Source: an uncultured Aureispira sp.
GTDB lineage: Bacteria > Bacteroidota > Bacteroidia > Chitinophagales > Saprospiraceae
DNA length: 32,761 nucleotides
Direction: 5' to 3'
Assembly (NCBI GenBank): GCA_905480485.1
Contig: CAJQQM010000020.1
Coordinates: 1 to 32,761, forward strand
The translations under genes and the position numbers were made by a program. Under the pieces are notes generated by a model. It was given only the letters and a program-made list of their open reading frames with translations. It ran no database searches and was not told the DNA's origin. This document shows positions 26,211 to 32,761 of this stretch, piece by piece. The stretch's first letter is position 1; every line of letters starts with the position of its first letter.

Positions 26211-26438
26211 TCCCCGAAATAAATCCATTTTTCAGGGCTTGTTTTGTACAGTCGAATTTACTGCCTTGGAATTGAAAGACTAAAAATAAAGTGAAATCCC
26301 AGCAGGGTTTTTTGTGACCACGATTCTAGCTGTACTCTTTGGTATGGGTATTTGGTTTTATTTCAAAAAAACAACTTAGTACCAACGGTTTTACAAAATT
26401 AAAGGGAGCTTTTGTATATTTAGCTATACACAGTAGTA

Positions 26439-27317
26439 ATGCAATTATTTAAAAAGTATTTTTCTATGGATTCTATTATTAGTTATTTCGAAGCCTTACC
26501 CAACTTACCCACACACCGTGCCGCTTATTTATTTGGAGGGCTTTTTCTGTTTTTTATGATCGAAAACGCTATACCGCTCTTTAGAACGACTTATAACAAA
26601 ACCAAACATTCGGCAACCAATATCTTCTTTACCCTAACGACGATTTTAGTTAACTTTGCAATGGCTGGAATTCTTACTTTAGTCGCTTGGTGGGTCGAAA
26701 CCAATGCTTTTGGTTTATTGAATTGGTGGCAAGCCTCTACCTTGATTAAATTTACAGTAGGCTTAATGCTGATGGATTTGATAGGGGCCTATGCGGCACA
26801 TTGGATAGAACATCACATACAATGGATGTGGCAATTTCATGTAATTCACCACACCGATCAACATGTAGATACTACGACCGCTAATCGTCACCACCCTGGG
26901 GAGTCTGTTATTCGATTTATTTTTACAACCGCAGCGGTTTTAGTCGTCGGCGCTCCTATTTGGCTTATTTTTTTGTACCAAACCCTTTCGGTTATTCTTA
27001 CTCAATTCAATCATTCCAACCTAAAAATACCGAATTGGTTAGACCGTGGCATGCGTTTGGTGATATGTACACCGAATATGCATCGCAGTCATCACCACTA
27101 CAGACAGCCCTATTCCGATAGCAATTATGGGAATATTTTTTCTTTTTGGGACCGCATATTTGGTACTTATATTATTGTAGACAATTCCAAATTAGTGTAC
27201 GGCGTTGATACCTATATGGACAAAAAAGAGGCGAATAATGTGATGGATTTGTTAAAAATACCTTTTGCCGGCTATCGCCAACCCGTTCAATACGAACAAG
27301 AAGAAAATCTTGATTAG
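26439..27317 (+). CDS. Sterol desaturase/fatty-acid hydroxylase family protein
   Basis: A 292-residue membrane di-iron oxygenase-type enzyme. The histidine boxes are present: HWIEHH and HVIHHTDQH in the first cluster, NRHHPG, and HRSHHHY in the second, which bind the iron pair in this superfamily. About four hydrophobic segments precede and follow them (~27-45, 62-90, 101-122, 165-190). Relatives hydroxylate or desaturate sterols, fatty-acid chains or alkylglycerols; the substrate is not determined. The first ATG is at 26439; the second (26466) would shorten the N-terminus by nine residues. A near -7 box TATATTTA lies at 26415-26422. Neighbours give no pathway clue. Confidence 0.88.
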   Translation: MQLFKKYFSMDSIISYFEALPNLPTHRAAYLFGGLFLFFMIENAIPLFRTTYNKTKHSATNIFFTLTTILVNFAMAGILTLVAWWVETNAFGLLNWWQASTLIKFTVGLMLMDLIGAYAAHWIEHHIQWMWQFHVIHHTDQHVDTTTANRHHPGESVIRFIFTTAAVLVVGAPIWLIFLYQTLSVILTQFNHSNLKIPNWLDRGMRLVICTPNMHRSHHHYRQPYSDSNYGNIFSFWDRIFGTYIIVDNSKLVYGVDTYMDKKEANNVMDLLKIPFAGYRQPVQYEQEENLD

Positions 27318-27421
27318 GAAGCAAATTTTCAATGCAGTATAATAGTATAAGTTTTGGCCAGGATTTGTGCTATAAGGAGCGCTATACAAGAGGTGCTAGG
27401 GTAATCTAAGTATCCAAAAAC

Positions 27422-29212
27422 TTATTCTACTTCCTCAAGACGTTGTTTTTCGTACATCTCATAATAATACCCTTTTTGGCGTATTAATGCTTGGTGATTT
27501 CCTTCTTCAATGATTTGCCCGTCGTCCAAGACTATTATTTTATCAAATTGCAAGGCGGCGTACAAACGATGTGTAATGACGATGGTCGTTTTGTCTGCGA
27601 GTGCTTGATCCAAAAAATGCGTAATTTTAGCCTCGGTTTTGGTATCTAAGGCCGATAAGCAATCGTCTAAGATAATAATTTCGGGTTCTTTGATAAGTGC
27701 CCTAGCGATAGATATACGCTGCTTTTGCCCACCGGAAAGGGTTACACCGCGTTCGCCAATGACAGTTTCAAACTTTTGGGGCAATTGCATAATATCATCG
27801 TAAACAGCGGCATTTTTGGCATATTCGTATACTTTTTGAGGGCTTACATCTTCTAATCCGAAAGCGATATTATTGTAAATAGTGTCCGAAAATAAAAAGA
27901 CGTCTTGCGGGACATAAGCTATCGAACTTCTTAATTTGGATAATTGATGTTGCTGAATATCCTTATGGTCTATGGTAATCTGTCCTTTGCCGGCTTCGAT
28001 ATCGTACATTCTAAGAATCAGATCTGCAATGGTGGTTTTGCCCGAACCTGTCCGACCTATAATGGCTAGTTTTTCCCCTTTATTAAGTTCGAAACTTAGC
28101 GTATTAAGGGCTTTTATACCTGTATCAGGATAATCGAATTGTACTTGATTGAATTGGATGTGCCCCTCGATTTTTTGACGGTCACTGCCAGGCTGATCTT
28201 GGATGTCAGGATTTGTTTGGAGGAATTCATTAATCCGTTTTTGTGAGGCTGCAGCACGCTGAATGATAGAGGCTACCCAACCTATTGAGGTAACAGGCCA
28301 CGTAAGCATGTTGATATAAATAATGAACTCAGCGATATTCCCCGTAGAAATTTGCCCATTGATTACCAGAATACCGCCCATATAGAGGGTAATAATGGTG
28401 CTAATTCCAATTAACAACAGCATGAGAGGGTTGAAAAATGCATTTACCTTGGCTAGTCCGAGTGATTTATTTTTGAAATCTTCGGTCTCTTCTTTAAAGT
28501 ATTGCCCCATGGCTTTTTCTTGTCCGTAGGATTTTACAACACGTATACCTGAATATACTTCTTGTGCTAAACTATTTAGAACCGATAGTTGCCCCTGAAT
28601 AAGTGTACTCTTTTTGTTGATAATATTGGTCACGTAGTAAATCGAAAAAGATAAAATTGGCAAGGGTAGTAATGCGTAGAAAGTAAGCGTCGGACTGACT
28701 TGTATCATTGAATAGATGACCATCGAACAAAGTACGGTTAGGTTAACAGCATACATCACTGCAGGCCCTAGATACATCCGAACATGATTAACATCCTCGG
28801 TAATGCGTGCCATAAGATCTCCTGTGTTGTTGCGTTTATAAAAAGCCAAACTCAGTTTTTGGTAGTGGGCATAGATTTCGTTGCGCAAGTCATATTCGAT
28901 CATTCTTGACATTACAATGAGGGTTTGACGCATAAAATACATAAAAAACCCCATCATCAAGGCAAAAGCAATAACTAGAAACATAAAAAATAGTAGGGTA
29001 GAACCTATACTTTTTAGCAGTTGCCCTTGTGCGTTAAAACCATCAAAAGTAGGATATAAAGAAATGTTTTCGACTACAATATCGAGTGAATAGCGGATAA
29101 TCTTTGGTTGCAAAACCCTAAAATAATTAGAGATGGCAACAAAGAAAATACCGAGTAAAAATCTCCATTTATATTTTTTGAAATATTTGTTCAGGTAGGC
29201 TAGTTCCTTCAT
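27422..29212 (-). CDS. ABC exporter half-transporter (permease plus ATPase)
   Basis: A 596-residue type IV ABC half-exporter: about six membrane helices (~15-310), then an ATPase domain (~340-585). Walker A is GRTGSGKTT (386-394), Q-loop in AYVPQDVFLFSD, signature LSGGQKQR, Walker B IIILDDCLSALD, H-loop VITHRLYAAL. The residue after the Walker B aspartate is D517, not the catalytic glutamate; this D-D-x-L-S form is characteristic of the degenerate half of heterodimeric exporters such as MdlA or BmrC. No partner is adjacent. The ATG at 29212 begins the conserved part; 34 residues upstream in the open frame are not family-like. Substrate could be lipid, drug or peptide; sequence does not say. 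Confidence 0.92.
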   Translation of the reverse strand: MKELAYLNKYFKKYKWRFLLGIFFVAISNYFRVLQPKIIRYSLDIVVENISLYPTFDGFNAQGQLLKSIGSTLLFFMFLVIAFALMMGFFMYFMRQTLIVMSRMIEYDLRNEIYAHYQKLSLAFYKRNNTGDLMARITEDVNHVRMYLGPAVMYAVNLTVLCSMVIYSMIQVSPTLTFYALLPLPILSFSIYYVTNIINKKSTLIQGQLSVLNSLAQEVYSGIRVVKSYGQEKAMGQYFKEETEDFKNKSLGLAKVNAFFNPLMLLLIGISTIITLYMGGILVINGQISTGNIAEFIIYINMLTWPVTSIGWVASIIQRAAASQKRINEFLQTNPDIQDQPGSDRQKIEGHIQFNQVQFDYPDTGIKALNTLSFELNKGEKLAIIGRTGSGKTTIADLILRMYDIEAGKGQITIDHKDIQQHQLSKLRSSIAYVPQDVFLFSDTIYNNIAFGLEDVSPQKVYEYAKNAAVYDDIMQLPQKFETVIGERGVTLSGGQKQRISIARALIKEPEIIILDDCLSALDTKTEAKITHFLDQALADKTTIVITHRLYAALQFDKIIVLDDGQIIEEGNHQALIRQKGYYYEMYEKQRLEEVE

Positions 29213-29216
29213 ACTG

Positions 29217-29224
29217 CAAATATA
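29217..29224 (-). promoter_or_regulatory. Candidate -7 box directly ahead of the ABC exporter start
   Basis: The minus strand reads TATATTTG, an exact TAnnTTTG match, only 4 bases before the ATG at 29212. If used, it would give a leaderless or nearly leaderless message. A -33 TTG is not apparent, so it may be chance. Confidence 0.25.
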
Positions 29225-29471
29225 AAAAAAAAGCGTTGATTTTAATGAAATACTCCTTTCTTTGCCAGATAGGCGAATTATTCTCACTAAAATTTTGTTT
29301 ATAAAACAAATCACATAGATTTGCGTATATTTACTGTGTTCGTCATCAAAAGAATTACATAGTTCTACAGTACTTATTCTATTCTAATTTGACAATAACT
29401 GCATTTAGGTAGTTGATTTTTTTGTTGTATATTGACCCACGCTTGTATTACTGAATACCTTAATAAAACTA

Positions 29472-32054
29472 ATGGCCAAAAAGAAAAAAAAGAAAGTTGC
29501 CATCAAGGGCGTTACCAAAGATGAAAGATTTCCAAAACTCATTGGTTTGTTTTGTCTGTTTTCTGCTTTATACTTGTTTATAGCTTTTTGTTCTTACCTG
29601 TTTACTTGGCAAACCGATATGGATAAGTCCTATTGGTCGGTCTTGATTTATCCTCAGGAAGTCGACAATTGGCTTGGAAGATTAGGGGCTGTTTTATCGC
29701 ATCAGTTTTTTTATTATGGTTTTGGTTTATCCTCTTTTATGTTGGTATTTGTGTTGTTTATCTCAGGAACAACACTTATTATGGAAACACCGCTTCAAAA
29801 ACTATATCCAATTTACAAACGCTCTTTTTTTACGATGCTTTGGGTTAGTTTTTTGTTGGCTTTTGTGATGATGAAATATGCTTTGTGGATTGAAGTAGAC
29901 GCTTATGAGGCTTATTTTCCTTGGGGAGGGGCCCTTGGGCTTGTGTTGGTTAGTACGCTCGAAGGTTTGGTTGGGTCTATAGGTATTGTAGCTTTAATGA
30001 TTTTTACTTTTTTGGCCTATATTGTATGGAACAAAAATCCCAATTTTAAAGAGGGTCTTAGTATTCCTCAAATTAAAGCTTCTTTTACAGTAGCCAACTT
30101 AATTTCTGCCCTCAAGCGTCTTTTTCGTTTCCGACCTGCTGCCTACGAAGAACCCGCTTTGATCGAAAAACAAGCCGTGCAGGCGCTAAAACCTAGAAAC
30201 AGCGTCCAAAGAAACCAACACAAAACATCTACTTTGGATTTGTCAAATGCTACAGAAACTACCTCTAAAGATACTTTAGATACCGTCAAAAATGTATTGG
30301 ATTTAACCGATACAACACAAGCACCTTCTACAAAAGATGCCCTAGAAAAGAAAGTAAATGAACTGACGGATCATCAACTTTCGCTAGAACTCAAAGATGA
30401 AGATCAACAAAAATTAGACAATAAAGATGCTGCAGTCGAAATAGAAATAATTAAAGAAGGTACTGAAATTGATATTGCCATTACCGAAGAAAACAAAGAT
30501 CATTTCGAACCCTATGACCCCACACAAGATTTGCCTCGATACGAAAATCCAAGCATAGATTTACTCGAAAGTTACGACGATCAAAAAACGATTCCGGACC
30601 GTGCAGAATTAGAGGCGAACAAAGATCAGATAATAGAAACGCTGCTCAATTATAAAATCGAAATTATCAAAATCAGAGCGACGATTGGTCCAACAGTGAC
30701 ACTCTACGAAATTGTACCGGCACCTGGTGTACGTATTTCAAAGATTAAAAGCTTGGAAGATGATATTGCTTTGAGTTTAGCAGCGTTGGGCATACGGATT
30801 ATTGCCCCTATTCCGGGTAAAGGGGCTATTGGAATAGAGGTGCCTAACCGTAACAAACAAATCGTTTCTCTCAAAGAAGTATTAGCTTCGTCCAAATACA
30901 GAGAAGCTAAAATGGATTTGCCAATTGCTTTGGGTAAAACTATTTCGGATGAAGTTTTTGTTGCGGATTTGGCCAAAATGCCCCACTTGCTGATTGCAGG
31001 GGCTACGGGGCAGGGTAAATCGGTTGGTATCAATACCATTATCATGAGTTTGTTGTACAAAAAGCATCCTTCTCAGCTTAAACTAATCCTGATTGACCCT
31101 AAAAAGGTTGAACTGTCGCTATACAATAATATTTCGGCGCATTATCTAGGATATTTGCCAGACGAAGAAGAAGCAATTGTAACCGATGTGACAAAGGTAG
31201 TACAAACGCTTTATTCATTGACAATAGAAATGGATGACCGTTATAATTTGCTCAAAAAAGCACAGGTAAGAAATATCAATGAGTACAACAAAAAATTTGT
31301 TGCTAGGCGCTTAAATCCCGAAAAAGGACACCGTTTTATGCCGTTTATTGTGCTCGTTATAGATGAATTTGCCGATTTAATCATGACGGCGGGTAAAGAA
31401 GTAGAATTACCTATCGGCCGATTAGCGCAATTGGCCCGTGCGGTTGGGATACATTTAATTATTGCAACTCAGCGGCCTTCTGTCAATATTATTACCGGTA
31501 TCATTAAAGCCAATTTCCCAGCTCGTTTAGCGTTTAAAGTAACGTCAAAAATTGACTCAAGAACCATTCTTGATGGCGGCGGTGCCGAACAATTAATTGG
31601 ACGTGGTGATATGCTTTTGTCTACAGGCGGTAATTTAGTTCGGATTCAATGCGCCTTTGTTGATACGCCTGAAGTAGACCGTGTCATTGACCACATTGCC
31701 AATCAACCTGGTTTTCCAACCCCCTACCTTTTGCCGGCTTATGGAGAATCGGATGACGATGGGGGAGGACACGAACAAAAATTGAATCAGGTACTCATGG
31801 ATTTAGATGAGCACTTTGATGATGCGGCGCGTTTGGTAGTTATGAATCAATCAGGGTCGACCTCTATGATTCAAAGAAGATTAAAACTAGGATACAATCG
31901 TGCGGGTAGAATTATGGATCAATTGGAGAATACTGGTATAGTGGGACCTAATGAAGGTTCGAAAGCGCGGCAAGTACATATGGTTGATGAAATAGAATTA
32001 GAAGCGTTTTTGAAGGCACTCAAAGAACGTAAAAAGAAAATTACCTTCAAGTAG
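29472..32054 (+). CDS. ftsK: DNA translocase FtsK
   Basis: An 860-residue septal DNA pump that clears chromosome ends and dimers at division. The basic N-terminus (MAKKKKKKVAIKG) leads to four membrane helices (~27-48, 75-97, 112-135, 150-188). Residues ~200-370 are a low-complexity Asp/Glu/Thr-rich linker. The motor domain has Walker A GATGQGKS (510-517), IDPKKVELSLY and Walker B VIDEFADLI (V629, D631, E632), followed by AQLARAVGIHLIIATQRPSV. The C-terminal gamma winged helix (~790-855: SMIQRRLKLGYNRAGRIMDQL) reads DNA orientation sequences. Length is normal for the phylum. The start ATG is at 29472; the 259-base spacer to the divergent ABC gene holds no further gene. It is followed by a gene-free, repeat-rich stretch. 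Confidence 0.96.
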   Translation: MAKKKKKKVAIKGVTKDERFPKLIGLFCLFSALYLFIAFCSYLFTWQTDMDKSYWSVLIYPQEVDNWLGRLGAVLSHQFFYYGFGLSSFMLVFVLFISGTTLIMETPLQKLYPIYKRSFFTMLWVSFLLAFVMMKYALWIEVDAYEAYFPWGGALGLVLVSTLEGLVGSIGIVALMIFTFLAYIVWNKNPNFKEGLSIPQIKASFTVANLISALKRLFRFRPAAYEEPALIEKQAVQALKPRNSVQRNQHKTSTLDLSNATETTSKDTLDTVKNVLDLTDTTQAPSTKDALEKKVNELTDHQLSLELKDEDQQKLDNKDAAVEIEIIKEGTEIDIAITEENKDHFEPYDPTQDLPRYENPSIDLLESYDDQKTIPDRAELEANKDQIIETLLNYKIEIIKIRATIGPTVTLYEIVPAPGVRISKIKSLEDDIALSLAALGIRIIAPIPGKGAIGIEVPNRNKQIVSLKEVLASSKYREAKMDLPIALGKTISDEVFVADLAKMPHLLIAGATGQGKSVGINTIIMSLLYKKHPSQLKLILIDPKKVELSLYNNISAHYLGYLPDEEEAIVTDVTKVVQTLYSLTIEMDDRYNLLKKAQVRNINEYNKKFVARRLNPEKGHRFMPFIVLVIDEFADLIMTAGKEVELPIGRLAQLARAVGIHLIIATQRPSVNIITGIIKANFPARLAFKVTSKIDSRTILDGGGAEQLIGRGDMLLSTGGNLVRIQCAFVDTPEVDRVIDHIANQPGFPTPYLLPAYGESDDDGGGHEQKLNQVLMDLDEHFDDAARLVVMNQSGSTSMIQRRLKLGYNRAGRIMDQLENTGIVGPNEGSKARQVHMVDEIELEAFLKALKERKKKITFK

Positions 32055-32095
32055 GATAGTTACTGTTTGTTCTGTAAATGGGATGAGTTGTATAG

Positions 32096-32109
32096 GTGGA
32101 ATATTCCAC
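32096..32109. repeat. 14-bp perfect palindrome
   Basis: GTGGAATATTCCAC reads the same on both strands. It lies 41 bases after the ftsK stop and just left of the outer inverted repeat. It could be a regulator's dimer site or part of an element end. Confidence 0.5.
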
Positions 32110-32600
32110 ATATACACTAGTTGTCAATAATAATAAAAGCCAAGTAAAACGCAGCGCCCAACTACTTCCGGAAGAATTTGGAAGGCATTATACTTGGATA
32201 TTAGCCCCTTCGAAAGAAAGCCTGACAGTAACACCCGAGTAAGTTACATAAGGCCAAAAGTGAAGGACAGCAATAACAGGTTCTAAACTTGTGAAAACTC
32301 AAAAATAGTTGCGAAAAAGTACGCATTCTGAGTAACATTTTGACCTATTGTGTCATAAAGTCAAAAGTCGATTATCCTAAGAAGCTTGGACGTATTATAT
32401 GGTCTAAAAGAGTCCAAAGAAATCCAAGCTTTCTAAACGATTGATCGTTTACATTCTGGCTAAGAAACGCTCCTGTTGAATCGAATCGTACGAGATATTC
32501 TGCCAGATAATTTGAACCTTGCTAGCTGTGTGTGAGTGTGAGGCTTAAAGAAATGAATTGGGGACTAATAAATGAAAACTATTGACAACACGGTATATAC
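32110..32600. repeat. Outer inverted repeat pair bounding ~490 bases
   Basis: The left arm (32110-32131) and the reverse complement of the right arm (32579-32599) share ATATAC, then 4 versus 3 unmatched bases, then GTTGTCAATA exactly, then N-T. Such imperfect terminal repeats with no gene between them are the hallmark of MITE-like elements. I see no clear target-site duplication. Confidence 0.4.
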
Positions 32601-32758
32601 CTAATAGGGCGTTTATTGTTCGATCAACGAGGGTTCTTACAAGAAACAGCGCCAAATCATTGATTTGGCTTTTATTGAAATTTAAAATCCAAATACAATG
32701 GTTTCGCTAGATGCTAGAGGGTCGTTTGACCGTTGCCACTGCCCTACTAGGTATATAC
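32593..32758. repeat. 18-base inverted repeat pair bounding ~165 bases
   Basis: GTATATACCTAATAGGGC at 32593-32610 is the inverse of GCCCTACTAGGTATATAC at 32741-32758 in 17 of 18 bases. The left copy overlaps the outer repeat's right arm. The interior includes a short hairpin at 32651-32669. Confidence 0.6.
32651..32676 (+). terminator. Terminator-like hairpin near the right edge
   Basis: GCCAAATC (32651-32658) pairs with GATTTGGC (32662-32669) around a 3-base loop, followed by TTTTATT. There is no protein gene upstream within 590 bases, so it would end an RNA gene, or be internal structure of the repeat element. Confidence 0.45.
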
Positions 32759-32761
32759 TAA

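Larger units (their letters stand above)
32055..32761. other. Gene-free, inverted-repeat-rich stretch after ftsK
   Basis: No convincing reading frame on either strand in 707 bases; stops are dense in all frames. The stretch holds several hairpin-capable sequences: a 14-bp palindrome at 32096-32109, a 10-bp inverted pair GTTGTCAATA (32120-32129 and 32580-32589), an AAGCTTGGA/TCCAAGCTT pair (32382-32390, 32423-32431), TAAACGAT-TG-ATCGTTTA (32434-32451), GGTATATACC (32592-32601), an 18-base inverted pair (32593-32610 and 32741-32758) and a terminator-like hairpin at 32651-32676. I cannot match it to tmRNA, RNase P RNA or a tRNA. It may be a non-autonomous mobile element, an eroded insertion, or a structured RNA gene. 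Confidence 0.5.

Noticed and set aside
32055-32761. tmRNA, RNase P RNA or tRNA in the post-ftsK stretch
   Set aside because: I looked on both strands for the tmRNA acceptor end, the conserved RNase P blocks and a tRNA cloverleaf with TTCGA loop. GTTCGATCAAC at ~32619 resembles a T-arm, but no matching acceptor or anticodon arms were found.
1-32761. CRISPR arrays, phage genes, toxin-antitoxin pairs or a defence island
   Set aside because: No direct-repeat array, integrase, phage structural gene or defence-type nuclease/ATPase pair is present; the genes are housekeeping or catabolic with uniform codon use.

Overview
This window looks like chromosomal DNA from a member of the Bacteroidota. The coding sequence is AT-rich and almost all of its proteins are of Bacteroidota type: lipoproteins with a C-terminal-Cys lipobox, a TonB-receptor N-terminus with a carboxypeptidase-regulatory-like domain, a DUF3822-rsmD pair, a CcmD-family miniprotein, and TAnnTTTG-type -7 promoter boxes rather than sigma-70 boxes. 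The CcmC protein, with a large periplasmic insert, and the 'C-D-x-x-A-x-N-Y' cysteine motif fit the Saprospiria or a related order, but that placement is an inference. The region is mostly ordinary housekeeping and catabolic chromosome, with no phage, CRISPR, rRNA or recognisable tRNA.

Layout. 1-208 (-) is the start of a TonB-dependent-receptor-like gene running off the left edge. 546-4341 (+) holds a secreted endonuclease/exonuclease/phosphatase-fold protein, a DUF4177 miniprotein, an FKBP lipoprotein and a seven-haem cytochrome c with TPRs. A hybrid histidine kinase converges on it (4355-6487, -). Divergent from the kinase lie an M1 metallopeptidase and a six-TM membrane protein (6613-9477). 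Two back-to-back bidirectional terminators separate these from etfB-etfA (-). 11599-16650 (+) carries an MbnP-like lipoprotein, a small lipoprotein, an unknown 214-aa protein and a 990-aa ribonuclease R. Then come a RetSat/phytoene-desaturase-like flavoprotein, a small membrane protein (-) and HMG-CoA lyase. 20196-22191 is a compact operon of a bitopic coiled-coil protein, a DUF3822 protein (TTG start) and rsmD, followed by ccmC and a CcmD-like gene. The right part has glutamate dehydrogenase, 3-hydroxybutyryl-CoA dehydrogenase, a sterol-desaturase-family protein, an ABC exporter half (-) and ftsK. The last ~700 bases have no gene but are rich in inverted repeats.

How the genes connect. EtfAB, HMG-CoA lyase, 3-hydroxyacyl-CoA dehydrogenase and glutamate dehydrogenase together suggest oxidation of amino acids (leucine, glutamate) and acyl-CoAs, feeding electrons to a respiratory chain. 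The haem-handling genes (ccmC, ccmD-like) and the multihaem cytochrome belong to the same respiratory theme.

Most notable items: (1) ribonuclease R carries an extra ~260-residue C-terminus whose later part looks like a degenerate uracil-DNA-glycosylase-fold domain; (2) the DUF3822 protein and its upstream bitopic neighbour resemble a PilM/PilN-like pair; (3) nested inverted repeats fill 32096-32758 downstream of ftsK.
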